A stretch of 64,000 bases of DNA from Mycolicibacterium tusciae JS617. GTDB lineage: Bacteria; Actinomycetota; Actinomycetes; Mycobacteriales; Mycobacteriaceae. The notes under the pieces are model-generated. The model saw only the letters and a program-made list of their open reading frames with translations. It was not told the DNA's origin and did no database searches. Both the position numbers and the translations under genes were made by a program. The stretch spans positions 2,232,001 through 2,296,000 of the forward strand of contig NZ_KI912270.1 of assembly GCF_000243415.2 (NCBI RefSeq). Reading direction: 5' to 3'. This document shows, in pieces, positions 17,441 to 27,195 of the stretch (position 1 is its first letter; each line of letters begins with the position of its first letter).

Positions 17441-17480
17441 GGTCTCCTCCTTTCTTCGATGGGAGGAACTTTGCGCAGGG

Positions 17481-17499
17481 GCACTTGGAAGTTTCTTAA
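17481..17499 (-). promoter_or_regulatory. Shared 19-bp upstream element, copy B
   Basis: GCACTTGGAAGTTTCTTAA, 41-59 bp upstream of the hydrolase ATG at 17440; two mismatches to copy A at 16433-16451. The equivalent distance from both genes suggests a common operator or activator site. Confidence 0.55.
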
Positions 17500-17562
17500 C
17501 GCGCGTGTCAGACCTTCCGAAACCCAACGATGCGCCGATGCCGGCTGTGCGACGCTACGACG

Positions 17563-18525
17563 ATGACCGCCGGACCGTGTCGCACCGTGGCGGTTCTCGC
17601 CGCTGTGACCACCGTTGCCTCGCTCCTGACCGCCTCCCCCGCCGCCGGCCAGGACTGCGGTGAACGGACGCCCGCGTTCGCCTCGGCGTTCGATGGGCTG
17701 CCGGAAGAGTTGAGCGTCGCGCCCATCTGCCCCGCCGACATCGGCCCCGGTTTCGCCGACCCCAAACCCACTGCCCAGTTCTCCACGCTTACCGCTGGCC
17801 AGGTCACCGACACCAGCATTGCGCCGGACCTCGTCGTCCTCGATGTTCTCGTCGCCACCGTCGAGAACGGGGGCGGTGAAGCCTACGTCGACGGATTGTT
17901 CTCGCGGCTGGGCGCCGACGCCCGCGGAGGAACCGTCACCCTCGACGGGAAGGTGGTGCAGTACATCAACGTGCCCGGTGGCCCCGCGGGCTACGCCTAC
18001 GGAGCGGGCCAGACCGTCGTCATCGGCTACGTCAAGGCGCCTTCGGGGCCACCGTCGAGCAATTACGGAGCGATGGGCGCCCGAACGGTCTACACCAAGG
18101 TTCTCGCCCTTGCCACCGGCGCACCGCTGCCCGATATCCCACCACCGGCCAACGGTCTCGACCAGTGGCCGCTGGCGCGAGGACGCTTCACCACGCCGAC
18201 AGACCCGGGCTGGATCTACTTCCGGACGCCGACGGAAAAGGAGGGTGTTCACTCCTTCTTCTGTGGAATCGCACCCGGGGGCACTCTGGCCGGATGCGAT
18301 TTTGTGCCGGAAAGTGCACCCGAAGGAACCAACCAGACCATCGTCGACTCGACGGGCGCCCGCTATATCCATTCCGACACACCGACATTCACCCGCGACG
18401 TCGACGCGTTGTTCGCCGGCGAGCGGCTGGAGAACGGACCCGCCGCCTGCGGTTCCACATACCAGGGCGCAGTCACCTGCCGAATCGGTGACCACAAGTT
18501 CGGCACCAACGGTTACCTCGAGTGA
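17563..18525 (+). CDS. Secreted protein of unknown function
   Basis: About 320 residues with an N-terminal signal peptide (hydrophobic VAVLAAVTTVASLLTASPA, cleavage likely near AAGQD). The mature part is Gly/Pro-rich with several cysteines (for example FFCGIAPGG, LAGCDFVP, ACGSTYQG, VTCRIG) that probably form disulfides outside the membrane. It resembles mycobacterial secreted hypotheticals seen repeatedly in this genus; no enzyme motif is visible. An alternative in-frame ATG at 17530 would lengthen the n-region by 11 residues. It is divergent from the alpha/beta hydrolase. Confidence 0.75.
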   Translation: MTAGPCRTVAVLAAVTTVASLLTASPAAGQDCGERTPAFASAFDGLPEELSVAPICPADIGPGFADPKPTAQFSTLTAGQVTDTSIAPDLVVLDVLVATVENGGGEAYVDGLFSRLGADARGGTVTLDGKVVQYINVPGGPAGYAYGAGQTVVIGYVKAPSGPPSSNYGAMGARTVYTKVLALATGAPLPDIPPPANGLDQWPLARGRFTTPTDPGWIYFRTPTEKEGVHSFFCGIAPGGTLAGCDFVPESAPEGTNQTIVDSTGARYIHSDTPTFTRDVDALFAGERLENGPAACGSTYQGAVTCRIGDHKFGTNGYLE

Positions 18526-18578
18526 CGGGTTTCCCCGTAGTCAGCGCAGATCGGGCGCATCCGCGTTAAGAAAGCAGG

Positions 18579-19451
18579 GTGACTTCGGCACCTGAGGCAT
18601 TCACCACGGTTGGCGACGGCGGCGTTCGGATCGTCGGTGACCGGATCGGCGATCCCCTCGCGCCCGCGGTCGTGTTCCTGCACGGTGGCGGTCAGACCCG
18701 CCGATCCTGGGGCCGCGCCGCCGCCGCGGTGGCCGAGCGCGGATGGCAGGCGATCACGCTCGATTTCCGTGGCCACGGTGAGTCCGACTGGTCCGACGAC
18801 GGGGACTATCGCGTCACGTCCTTCGCCCGCGATGTGCTCGAAGTACTGCATGATCTTCCGCCAAGGCCGGTCTTGGTCGGCGCCTCGCTGGGAGGCTTCA
18901 CGTCGATGCTCCTCGAGGGCGAAATCGCACCGGGGACAGCATGTGCCGTCGTACTGGTCGACATCGTGCCCGACATGGACCAGTCCGGCGCGTCCCGAAT
19001 CCACGACTTCATGTACGACCGCATGCAGTCGGGATTCGGCTCACTGGACGAGGTCGCCGACATGATCCAGGAGTACAACCCGCACCGTCCGCGCCCCACC
19101 GACCTGGACGGCCTCCGGACGAACCTGCGCCACCGAGACGGTCGGTGGTACTGGCACTGGGACCCGAAATTCATCGACGGCACGTCGGCTCTACCGCCTA
19201 TCGAGGTGACCGATGTCGATCGCATGCACGCCGCCGTCCAAGCGATCGTCGACACCGGCGTGCCCATGCTGCTTGTCCGAGGCCAGATGAGCGACCTCGT
19301 CACGCAGGAACGGGCCGCCGCATTCCTCGCCAGATTTCCCGCGGTCGACTTCGTCGATGTCGGCGGGGCCGGGCACATGGTCGCCGGAGATCGTAATGAC
19401 CTTTTCGCGGGTGCAGTCGTGGACTTTCTCGGCCGGCATGCCGAAGGCTAA
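18579..19451 (+). CDS. Alpha/beta hydrolase
   Basis: A 290-residue alpha/beta hydrolase. 'VVFLHGGGQTRRSWGRA' is the oxyanion region, 'LDFRGHGESDWSDDGDYR' is typical of epoxide-hydrolase/haloperoxidase-like members, the nucleophile is in 'VGASLGGFTSM' and the His is in 'GGAGHMVAGD'. It starts with GTG 53 bp after the secreted-protein gene and could be co-transcribed with it. The substrate is not predictable. Confidence 0.87.
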   Translation: MTSAPEAFTTVGDGGVRIVGDRIGDPLAPAVVFLHGGGQTRRSWGRAAAAVAERGWQAITLDFRGHGESDWSDDGDYRVTSFARDVLEVLHDLPPRPVLVGASLGGFTSMLLEGEIAPGTACAVVLVDIVPDMDQSGASRIHDFMYDRMQSGFGSLDEVADMIQEYNPHRPRPTDLDGLRTNLRHRDGRWYWHWDPKFIDGTSALPPIEVTDVDRMHAAVQAIVDTGVPMLLVRGQMSDLVTQERAAAFLARFPAVDFVDVGGAGHMVAGDRNDLFAGAVVDFLGRHAEG

Positions 19452-19506
19452 CCACCGCCGATCCTGCTGAGAGATCGTGAAAATCAGCGTAATCGCGATC
19501 TGTCAG

Positions 19507-19564
19507 CAGTCTCGGCGGTGCGCGGAGCAGTCTCGGCGGTGCGCGGAGCAGTCTCGGCGGTGCC
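19507..19564. repeat. 21-bp tandem repeat between convergent genes
   Basis: CAGTCTCGGCGGTGCGCGGAG at 19507-19527 and again at 19528-19548, followed by a third partial copy (19549-19564) and a degenerate CAGTCCCGGCGG. It lies in the 146-bp gap between the convergent hydrolase and MmpL genes. It looks like a small MIRU/VNTR-type array and may vary in copy number between strains. Confidence 0.75.
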
Positions 19565-19597
19565 GGGACAGTCCCGGCGGAGGTAACCGAACGCTTT

Positions 19598-22462
19598 CTA
19601 GCCCGGCAGGCTCGCGTCGCGATCGCCGAAGATTCCCTGCATCCGCCGCCTCGAGGCGGGCGTTTGCGGAACTTGGGGCCACCAGAACCACCGCCCCATG
19701 AGCGCGGCGATCGACGGCGTCATGAACGATCGCACGATCAAGGTGTCGAAGAGCAGTCCCAACGCGATGGTGCTACCGACCTGCGCGATGCTCAGTAGGT
19801 CACCGAATACGAAGGACGCCATCGTGGCGGCGAATACCAGGCCGGCCGAGGTCACCACCGAACCGGACCCCGCCATGGCCCGGATGATGGCCGTCTTGAG
19901 CCCATGGTGGAGTTCTTCCTTGAACCGGGATACGAGCAACAGGTTGTAGTCGGAACCGACTGCCAGCAGCAGGATCACAGACATCACCAGAACGATCCAG
20001 TGCAACCGGATGCCGAGGAGGTGCTGCCAGACGAGTACCGAAAGTCCGAATGACGTACCGAGCGACAACAGAACCGTGCCGACGATCACCGCTGCCGCGA
20101 CAACGCTTCGCGTGATGATCAGCATGATGGCGAAAATCAGTGCCGCAGCGGAGAGTCCGGCAATCAGCAGGTCGTAGCCGGACCCGTCCTTCATGTCCTT
20201 GTAAGTCGCCGCGGTGCCACCCAGGAAAATGGTGGAGCCTTCCAGCGGGGTGCCTTTGATGGCTTCCTTGGCCGCCTGCTTGATCGCGTTGATGCGCGCA
20301 ATACCCTCCGGCGAGGCCGGATCGCCGTCGTGCTCGATGATGAAGCGCACCGACTTGCCGTCGGGGGAGACGAAGTTCTCGATGCCGCGTTTGAAGTCCG
20401 CGTTGTCGAATACCTCAGGCGGAAGATAAAACGAGTCGTCATTCATCGAGTCGTCGAACGCGTCGCCCATCGCGGTCGAATTCTCTTGCTGTGCCGCCTG
20501 CTGATCCTGCATCCCCTTCTGGGTGGCATACATCGTCAGCATCATCGACTTCATCGTCTTCATGGTCTGGATCTGCGCGGGCATCAGCGCAACCAGCTGC
20601 GGCATCAGCGTGTCGAGATGTTCCAGATCGGGCAACAACTGCTGGATGTCGCCGGTCATGATGTCGACGCCGTCGAGGGTGTCGAAGACCGACCGGATCG
20701 ACCAGCAGACCGGAATGTTGTAGCAGTGCGGTTCCCAGTAGAGGAAGTTGCGCATCGGTCGGAAGAAGTCGTCGAAGTTGGCGATGTTGTCCCGCAATTC
20801 GGCGATGTCGACGGTCATGTCCCTGGTCTTGGCGACCATGCTGTGGGTGACTGCGGCCATCTGCTCGGTCAGCGCCGACATCTGCGTGAGCGTGTCGATC
20901 GTCGTCTGCATCTCATCGGCCTGCTTGAGCATGTCGGCCATGCGGTCCTGGTTGTACTTCTGGTTCAGCGTATTCGTCGTGCCCTGCATGCTGAGCAGGA
21001 ACGGAATGGTGGTGTGTTCAATCGGCTTTCCGTCGGGACGGGTGATCGTCTGCACCCGGGCGATGCCGGGCACCCGGAAGATCGCCTTTGCGATCTTGTC
21101 GATCACCAAGAAGTCCGCCGAGTTCCGTAGGTCGTGATCGCTTTCGACCATCATCAGCTCGGGGTTCATCCGGGCGCTGTCGAAATGCCGGTCGGCGACG
21201 GCGTATCCGACGTTGGCCGGGGTGTCTTCGGGCATGAAATGGCGCCCGTCGTAGTCGGACTTGTAGCCCGGCAACGCGAGCAGTCCGATCAGGGCGAGCG
21301 CACAGGTGGCCACGAGGATCGGACCGGGCCACCGCACCACGACCACACCGATCCGGCGCCAACCACGAGACTTGATGGCGCGTTTGGGTTCGAACAGACC
21401 GAATCGGCTCCCGATGACGATCACCGCTGGACCCAGCGTCAACGCGGCAAGAACCGCGACGAATATGCCGACGGCGCACGGCACCGCCATGGTCTGGAAC
21501 CACGGTAGGCGGGTGAATTTCAGGCACAGCATCGCGCCGGCGATGGTCAGCCCCGAACCGAGCACCACGTGCGCGGTCCCGTGAAACATGGTGTAGTACG
21601 CGGTTTCGCGGTCCTCGCCCTCGCCGCGTGCCTCTTGGTACCGGCCGATGAGGAAGATCGCATAGTCGGTGCCCGCGGCGATCGCGATCAATGTCAGGAG
21701 GCTCGTCGCGAACGTCGACAGACCCATCACTCCCGCGTTCCCGAGGAACGCGACGATTCCCCTGGCGGCGCCCAGTTCGATGAAAACCATCAGCAGGATC
21801 AAGACTGTCGTCGCGATCGAGCGGTAGACGATCAGCAGCATCACGAAGATGACCACGAGCGTCACCAGCGTGGCCTTGGCCGAACCCTTGTCGCCCGCGA
21901 CCCGCTGGTCGGAACTCAACGCTGCGCCGCCGGTGACGTATGACTTCACCCCTGGCGGAGCGGGTGTCTTCTCGATGATGTCGCGCACGGCGGCGATGGA
22001 CTCGTTGGCCCGCGTCTCGCCCATGTTTCCGCGCAGATAGAGCTGAACGTAGGCGGACTTGCCGTCGCTGCTCTGCGCACCCGCCGACGTCAGCGGATCG
22101 CTCCAGAAGTCGGCGATGTGCTCGATGTGCTCGGGGTCGGCCTCGAACGCGTCGATCAGTCTGTCGTAATAGTGATGCGCTTCGTCGCCGAGAGGTTGCT
22201 CGCCTTCGAGGATGACCATCGCGTTGCTGTCGGAGTCGAATTCCTGGAAATTCGCACCGATGCGCTGCATGGCCACGAAGGCCGGCGCGTCGTGTGCATT
22301 CATTGACACGGCCTGAGCCTCGCCCACCTTCTCCAGCGAAGGAACGAAGACGGTCGTGATGACGGTCAGGGCCATCCAGCCCAGCACAATGGGCACGGCG
22401 AGCACGCGAATGGCGTGTGCGATCTTGGATCGCTCCGTGGATACAGAACTCTGAGAACTCAC
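19598..22462 (-). CDS. MmpL-family RND lipid/siderophore transporter
   Basis: A 954-residue MmpL protein: a first membrane helix (about 20-42), a long extracytoplasmic loop, five helices, a second large helical loop with the MmpL signature '[18 protein letters not shown]', and a final helix set including '[21 protein letters not shown]', whose Asp-Tyr pair is the proton-relay site. This is the MmpL4/5-like group, which exports glycolipids or siderophores and some drugs. Unlike its paralogue at 53681-56608 it has no MmpS partner. The GTG start at 22462 is followed by a charged n-region. The gap upstream (22463-22720) is shared with a divergent small membrane protein. Confidence 0.93.
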   Translation of the reverse strand: MSSQSSVSTERSKIAHAIRVLAVPIVLGWMALTVITTVFVPSLEKVGEAQAVSMNAHDAPAFVAMQRIGANFQEFDSDSNAMVILEGEQPLGDEAHHYYDRLIDAFEADPEHIEHIADFWSDPLTSAGAQSSDGKSAYVQLYLRGNMGETRANESIAAVRDIIEKTPAPPGVKSYVTGGAALSSDQRVAGDKGSAKATLVTLVVIFVMLLIVYRSIATTVLILLMVFIELGAARGIVAFLGNAGVMGLSTFATSLLTLIAIAAGTDYAIFLIGRYQEARGEGEDRETAYYTMFHGTAHVVLGSGLTIAGAMLCLKFTRLPWFQTMAVPCAVGIFVAVLAALTLGPAVIVIGSRFGLFEPKRAIKSRGWRRIGVVVVRWPGPILVATCALALIGLLALPGYKSDYDGRHFMPEDTPANVGYAVADRHFDSARMNPELMMVESDHDLRNSADFLVIDKIAKAIFRVPGIARVQTITRPDGKPIEHTTIPFLLSMQGTTNTLNQKYNQDRMADMLKQADEMQTTIDTLTQMSALTEQMAAVTHSMVAKTRDMTVDIAELRDNIANFDDFFRPMRNFLYWEPHCYNIPVCWSIRSVFDTLDGVDIMTGDIQQLLPDLEHLDTLMPQLVALMPAQIQTMKTMKSMMLTMYATQKGMQDQQAAQQENSTAMGDAFDDSMNDDSFYLPPEVFDNADFKRGIENFVSPDGKSVRFIIEHDGDPASPEGIARINAIKQAAKEAIKGTPLEGSTIFLGGTAATYKDMKDGSGYDLLIAGLSAAALIFAIMLIITRSVVAAAVIVGTVLLSLGTSFGLSVLVWQHLLGIRLHWIVLVMSVILLLAVGSDYNLLLVSRFKEELHHGLKTAIIRAMAGSGSVVTSAGLVFAATMASFVFGDLLSIAQVGSTIALGLLFDTLIVRSFMTPSIAALMGRWFWWPQVPQTPASRRRMQGIFGDRDASLPG

Positions 22463-22720
22463 AGTCGGACTACCGGCCCCTCAACACCGGCCTACAAGAA
22501 GCCGCGCGCGTTACATCCTCCGTATCGCGTGGCATATATGTAGCCAGTCAAACTGTCGGCTGTCAATTGCTGAATCGCAGGTCTGACAGCGTCCTCACAG
22601 CGGGTCCACAGGTGTCGCGCCTGTTGCGTCCTACTTGTTGGGATCGGTAGCCACTCGGGCTCGATGTACTTACCGCAGTGACGACGCCAAACCGGCGGCG
22701 CATGACCGAAGGAACCAGCA

Positions 22721-22984
22721 ATGAACATCGTCCCCACGCGCATCCAAGAGCAGATCGGCCAGGTCGATCGCAGGTACAGCCTCGTCATCGGTATCAGCGC
22801 CGGTATCGCCGCGCTGTGGTCCATCTACCGCGTCTTCTGGTTGTTTTACACCGCCGCGACATTCTCGAGCGTCGGCTGGTCGCCCGTCTCGCTCGTCTTT
22901 CCCTTGGTCCTGTGGGGCACGTTCACTGTCGGCGCCGGATTCGTATCCGCGGCGTTCCTGATCCGCTACGCCAAGCAACCCTGA
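22721..22984 (+). CDS. Small two-helix membrane protein
   Basis: An 87-residue protein with two probable transmembrane helices, about 21-46 (SLVIGISAGIAALWSIYRVF) and 55-80. No known domain is recognised. The ATG at 22721 follows a plausible GAAGGAACCAGC ribosome site. It is divergent from the MmpL gene and 79 bp before the PhoU gene on the same strand. Confidence 0.7.
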   Translation: MNIVPTRIQEQIGQVDRRYSLVIGISAGIAALWSIYRVFWLFYTAATFSSVGWSPVSLVFPLVLWGTFTVGAGFVSAAFLIRYAKQP

Positions 22985-23063
22985 ACCCTGCGGAGCAAAA
23001 GGGCCGCAGACACCTGCGGGTGAACGTCGCTCTTCGGTGTTGTTCGGCACCTAGGCTCTATGG

Positions 23064-23705
23064 GTGCGCCACGTATTCCACCAACAGCTCGATGGCCTGA
23101 TTCTCAGCATCGCCGACATGTGCGGCTCGGCAGGCCGCGCGATGGAATCTGCGACCCAGGCCCTCCTGCAGGCCGACCTGGTGCTCGCCGAACAGGTGAT
23201 CACCGACCACGACTTCATTCTGCAACAGGCCAGGAAGACCGAAGAGGAGACGCTGACCGTCCTCGCCTTGCAGGCTCCTGTCGCCGGCGACCTGCGCGCG
23301 GTAGTCAGCGCATTGAAGAACATCGCCGATGTCGACCGGATGGCCGCACTGGCCCTGCACGTCGCCAAGCTGACCCGCAGACGACATCCCGAGAAGGTGC
23401 TACCAGAGGAAGTCAACGGCTACTTCACCGAAATGGGCCGTATCGCAGTCGATATGGGAAGCAATGTCAAACAAGTCGTTCTTTCCAAGGACACCCACCG
23501 CGCAGAACAACTCGCGGAAGACGACGACGACATGGACAACCTCCACCGTCACCTGTTCTCGGTGCTGATGGACCGGGAGTGGAAACACGGTGTTGCCGCT
23601 GCCGTCGACGTCACCCTGCTGGGCCGCTATTACGAGCGTTTCGCCGACCACGCCGTCGAGATCGGTCGCCGAGTCATCTTCTCGGCCACGGGAGAAACGG
23701 TCTGA
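23064..23705 (+). CDS. phoU: PhoU-like phosphate signalling regulator
   Basis: A 213-residue all-helical PhoU protein made of two three-helix repeats, beginning '[26 protein letters not shown]' and with the second-repeat block '[22 protein letters not shown]'. PhoU damps phosphate-starvation signalling from the PstSCAB transporter to the PhoR/SenX3-type kinase. No pst or phoR genes are nearby, so it is an orphan PhoU, as is common in mycobacteria, which have two copies. Start is GTG. Confidence 0.92.
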   Translation: MRHVFHQQLDGLILSIADMCGSAGRAMESATQALLQADLVLAEQVITDHDFILQQARKTEEETLTVLALQAPVAGDLRAVVSALKNIADVDRMAALALHVAKLTRRRHPEKVLPEEVNGYFTEMGRIAVDMGSNVKQVVLSKDTHRAEQLAEDDDDMDNLHRHLFSVLMDREWKHGVAAAVDVTLLGRYYERFADHAVEIGRRVIFSATGETV

Positions 23706-23731
23706 CAACGCCCGCCCTACGCCGGTAGGTC

Positions 23732-24466
23732 TCAGGCGGCGGCCGGAATTTCCTCCGCTTGTTGCCGCTTGCGCTGCCACGGCCAGGTGATCAGGGCCCA
23801 CACGATGACGACGATCGTGACCTCGACGAGCACATACACCGGCCATGGACCCAAAAAGTCCAGTACAGATGCGGTGGGTGGTTTGCCGTTGAGGTAGCCG
23901 TAATTGGTTCCCACGATGGCGTTGAACGTGAAGGTGAAGGCCCCCCAAGCCAGAGTGGCGATGATCGCGAAGCGGAAATCGCGCCAGCTCGGTCTCATCC
24001 GACGCCCCCACGTCAGGTAGATGGCCGCCCACACGACGAGGACGTGAAGCGCAAAGAAGGTGATGAACAGATGGTGGGGGAAATCTGGCGACCCTTCTTC
24101 AGCAGTCCCGACATCCGGTGTGATCAACGCCTGCGAGCTGAGCACGAGGCACCAGTAATAGGTGAGCACGAACGCCCAATGCCGTTGCGTCCACAAGGCA
24201 TACACCGCAACAAGTTCCGCGACATCGCACAGCTGCAGCGGAATTGACGTGTCAAGGACGGGGCTGAGCAGCTTGTACGTCAACGCCACTCCGAACATCG
24301 CCGCAATGACGAGCGCAAAGCCACGGCTGAAGAGCCGAGCCTGCGCGTCGGTCTGCCGGCGGCCGCCCCAAACGAGCAGTGCAGCGCCGATTACGAACAG
24401 AGCAAGCACGATCAGATGCGACGGCCCGTAGGCCGTGAACTCTCGTTGTGCCGCCAATAGCTCCAT
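23732..24466 (-). CDS. TIGR02206-family (YwaF-like) membrane protein
   Basis: A 244-residue integral membrane protein with about six to seven helices. The family block 'EFTAYGPSHLIVLALFV' and 'PLQLCDVAELVAVYALW', together with 'ALITPDV', match the YwaF/TIGR02206 group of conserved membrane proteins of unknown function. AGGGGA precedes the ATG. It is convergent with phoU. Confidence 0.85.
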   Translation of the reverse strand: MELLAAQREFTAYGPSHLIVLALFVIGAALLVWGGRRQTDAQARLFSRGFALVIAAMFGVALTYKLLSPVLDTSIPLQLCDVAELVAVYALWTQRHWAFVLTYYWCLVLSSQALITPDVGTAEEGSPDFPHHLFITFFALHVLVVWAAIYLTWGRRMRPSWRDFRFAIIATLAWGAFTFTFNAIVGTNYGYLNGKPPTASVLDFLGPWPVYVLVEVTIVVIVWALITWPWQRKRQQAEEIPAAA

Positions 24467-24648
24467 CAGGTCCCCTATCTTCGAGAAACCTTATTGCCTC
24501 GAGCCCGCGATGGCTCGACTTGTGTGCAGATCGTGTCCCGGAGCGAGCACACGCACAGGTGCCTCTTGGCCGGGCTTGCAGCTAGCCGGTATGGACACTC
24601 CCGTCAGCCTGGATGACTAAACGGCCGCGATCGGCGAGTTTCATTGAC

Positions 24649-25530
24649 ATGAGATCCTCAACCACGTCCCGCCGAATAGTGATGCGCCTCGCCGCGATGG
24701 CGAGCCTCGGTGCAGTCATCGGCATGCTGTTGGTCGCGTGCGCGGCTCCGGAAACGAACTCGCCGAGGTCAGCGCTGCCGGTTGCCAGCGCACCCGCGCC
24801 CCCGAATGCGGTGAAGCCCACCGTGGTGCTGGTTCACGGCGCGTGGGCCGACGCGTCCAGCTGGGATGGTGAAGTGACCGCACTGCAGAAGCAGGGCTAT
24901 GTCGTACGGGCGATTGCCAATCCACTGGAGAACCTCACCACCGACTCCCAGTACGTCGCCGATTTCCTGAAGTCGATCAATGGCCCGGTCGTCCTGGTCG
25001 GCCATTCCTACGGCGGGTCGGTAATCACCAACGCCGCCGCAGAGCGCCCCAACGTCAGGGCCCTCGTCTATGTCGATGCCGCCGCCCCCGATGTGGGCGA
25101 GACCAACGGCTCGCTGAGCGGCTCGGACTCGGTCCTCCAACGCAAGCCCGCAAGTGAACTCTTCGACCGGCTTCCCCACCCGGGCGCGCCCGCGGGGGTG
25201 GTCGACCTGTACCTGAAGAAAGACGTCTTCCTCCACGATTTCGGCAGCGATCTACCCGTCGACCAAGCCACCCGCCTGTGGTCTACCCAGCGGGCCGCAT
25301 CGACAAGTGCGTTCGACACGCCATCCAAAGCCGCGGCCTGGAAGACGATTCCCTCGTGGTACTTCATCAGCAGCGGTGACCACATCATCACTGCCACTTC
25401 GGAGAAGGCCATGGCGCAGCGGGCGCACTCCCATGTCACCGTCTTCGACGGCGGCTCACACCTGACGCTGATCTCACACCCCGACGCGGTGACTGCCGTC
25501 ATCGACCAGGCCATCGCTTCCGTGCGCTGA
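24649..25530 (+). CDS. Lipoprotein alpha/beta hydrolase
   Basis: About 293 residues. The N terminus has a basic segment followed by 'LGAVIGMLLVACAAP', a good lipobox (LVAC) for lipidation at Cys. The mature part is an alpha/beta hydrolase of the salicylate/methyl-ester esterase-like type: 'TVVLVHGAWADASSWDG', the nucleophile in 'LVGHSYGGSVITNAA' and the His in 'GGSHLTLIS'. It is expected on the outer face of the cell membrane. Starts at 24613 or 24682 are also possible. Confidence 0.85.
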   Translation: MRSSTTSRRIVMRLAAMASLGAVIGMLLVACAAPETNSPRSALPVASAPAPPNAVKPTVVLVHGAWADASSWDGEVTALQKQGYVVRAIANPLENLTTDSQYVADFLKSINGPVVLVGHSYGGSVITNAAAERPNVRALVYVDAAAPDVGETNGSLSGSDSVLQRKPASELFDRLPHPGAPAGVVDLYLKKDVFLHDFGSDLPVDQATRLWSTQRAASTSAFDTPSKAAAWKTIPSWYFISSGDHIITATSEKAMAQRAHSHVTVFDGGSHLTLISHPDAVTAVIDQAIASVR

Positions 25531-25538
25531 CCACGCGT

Positions 25539-25952
25539 CTACTTGTCGGCCTCGTATCGCAGCATCGTGACGTCATGGTCGGGGTAATCGAAGAAGACGG
25601 GCCGCACGCGCATACCGATCCGCAGTTCGGCAGGTTCGGTGTTCACCATCTCGGTGGAAAAGCGTGGCCCCTCGTCCCATTCGACGATCGCGAGTAGTTG
25701 CGGCACGGCATCGGCGAAATGCGGCCCGACCGGCCTGCGGGCGACCGTGAAGGAGTACAGGGTGCCCATCCCCGAAATCTCCCGCCACTCGAGATCGCCG
25801 GCCAGCGTGCGCGGGGCACGCACCCGCGGATAGAAAACCCAAGCGTCGGTGGACGGCGAGTATTGGATCCGAATGCGATGCTCCGACAGGGCCTCCCAGA
25901 AAGGTGCGGTGGTAGGCGTTTTCACCGGCATCGGTCGTTCGAAGGTTGTCAT
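25539..25952 (-). CDS. DUF35 OB-fold protein (acyl-CoA-associated)
   Basis: A 137-residue protein of the DUF35 / Zn-ribbon-OB group: 'PFWEALSEHRIRIQYSPSTDAWVFYPRVRAP' followed by an OB-fold core, 'GTLYSFTVARRPVGPHF'. The usual Zn-ribbon cysteines are absent (the rubredoxin-like knuckle reads YSPSTDAWVFYP). DUF35 proteins partner thiolase-like enzymes and channel acyl-CoA substrates. It starts at 25952, 4 bp after the stop of the thiolase-like gene, so the pair is probably one complex. Confidence 0.87.
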   Translation of the reverse strand: MTTFERPMPVKTPTTAPFWEALSEHRIRIQYSPSTDAWVFYPRVRAPRTLAGDLEWREISGMGTLYSFTVARRPVGPHFADAVPQLLAIVEWDEGPRFSTEMVNTEPAELRIGMRVRPVFFDYPDHDVTMLRYEADK

Positions 25953-25956
25953 GTGA

Positions 25957-27165
25957 TCAATCTCCCTCGAGGATGAGCGTCGTCTGCTCGGACAGGATTC
26001 CTCCGTTACCGGAGACGAACGCCCGGTGGCAGTTCCCGACTTGTGACTGACCCGCTCGCCCCATGATCTGTCGGGTGGCATCGCATACGTGGTGCATGCC
26101 GCCTGCCAACCCCGCCTGACCGAAACCGAGCTGACCGCCCGCGGTGTTGAGTGGGAAGTCGCCGCGGAACGTCAGGTCGTGGTCGGCGACGAAGGACATG
26201 CCCTTGCCCTTTTCGCAGAACCCGGCGTCCTCGAGGCTCAGCAGCACCGTGATGGTGTAACAGTCATAGATCGACACCATGTCCATGTCGGCGCGCTGGA
26301 GATCGGTCATGCCGAACGCGGTATCGGCCGCCTTGGTGATCGGCGTCTGCAGGAGGTCCTGCGCGTAGGTAGGAGTCTTGAAAGGGACGTGCTCGCCGAA
26401 TCCCTTGATCCACACCGGCCGGTTGCGTGACCGCTTGGCGATGTCGGCGTTCGTCACCACCACGGCCGCCCCACCGACGCACGGCATGACGATCTCCAGC
26501 ATGTGCAGCGGGTCGGCGATCACCGGACTTGCCAACACGTCCTCGACCGTGAGCGGCTTGTCCTTCCAGATGGCGCCCTCGGTGTGATTGGCGTTGAATC
26601 TCTGGTCCACCACGATCTTGGCCATGGCGCGCTCGTCATAGCCGTAGACCCCGCCGTAGCGCTGGGCGACCTGCCCGTAGGGGCCGTTCTGTCCGATATT
26701 GCCGTACGGAATCTCGAATTCGGCTTGGGGCGAACCATATTGATTGCTCGAGGCACCAAAGAACACGGCGTCCGACAGCGCCTTGGGCTTCTTCTCCGAC
26801 GTATGTGTGATGTAGCGCGCGGGCACTGTGCAGAGCACGACGTCACACAGTCCAAGCTCGATGGCTGCGGCGGCGCGCCACACCATCCCGGCGGCGCTGG
26901 CGCCACCCAGATCGACCAGTTCGGCGAAGTTGGCATCTACGCCGAGGTATTCAGCCACGGTCGACGGTACGAAGATCTCCGACTCCCCCAGGTGTGAGGT
27001 GATGATGCCGTTCACCGACTCCGCGGCAACGCCCGCATCCGCCAGGGCGGCGGCAGACAACTCGGCCCACTGCTCGAGCGTGAATGGCCCTGGCGCTGCC
27101 GTGTTCATCCGCTCAGGCGGCAGCTCGACGTAGCCGACGATCGCCGCTTCTCCACGTAAACCCAT
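25957..27165 (-). CDS. Thiolase-like lipid-transfer protein (SCP2/Ltp type), probably aldolase-like
   Basis: A 402-residue thiolase-fold protein of the SCP2-thiolase/Ltp subgroup. At the normal nucleophile position the sequence reads 'VDLGGASAAGMVW', with no cysteine, so ordinary thiolytic cleavage is unlikely. The C-terminal blocks 'SIYDCYTITVLLSLEDAGFC' and 'NTAGGQLGFGQAG' are well preserved. In known Ltp2 proteins this fold, bound to a DUF35 partner, performs retro-aldol cleavage of steroid side-chain CoA intermediates. The adjacent DUF35 gene and upstream FadE34-like gene fit that model; the substrate is inferred. Confidence 0.88.
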   Translation of the reverse strand: MGLRGEAAIVGYVELPPERMNTAAPGPFTLEQWAELSAAALADAGVAAESVNGIITSHLGESEIFVPSTVAEYLGVDANFAELVDLGGASAAGMVWRAAAAIELGLCDVVLCTVPARYITHTSEKKPKALSDAVFFGASSNQYGSPQAEFEIPYGNIGQNGPYGQVAQRYGGVYGYDERAMAKIVVDQRFNANHTEGAIWKDKPLTVEDVLASPVIADPLHMLEIVMPCVGGAAVVVTNADIAKRSRNRPVWIKGFGEHVPFKTPTYAQDLLQTPITKAADTAFGMTDLQRADMDMVSIYDCYTITVLLSLEDAGFCEKGKGMSFVADHDLTFRGDFPLNTAGGQLGFGQAGLAGGMHHVCDATRQIMGRAGQSQVGNCHRAFVSGNGGILSEQTTLILEGD

Positions 27166-27195
27166 GCTGTTTCCTAATTCTCGCTGTTCGCGCCA

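Noticed and set aside
16481..17527. Longer start for the alpha/beta hydrolase
   Set aside because: The extension would translate through the 19-bp element and lacks the AAGGAGGAG site present at 17440.
19507..19564. Possible CRISPR array
   Set aside because: The copies are directly adjacent with no spacers and there are no cas genes in the window.
22638..22652. 15-mer TTGGGATCGGTAGCC shared with 42205-42219, both upstream of membrane-protein genes
   Set aside because: A 15-bp exact match is expected a few times by chance in 64 kb, and spacing to the starts differs (69 and 94 bp).
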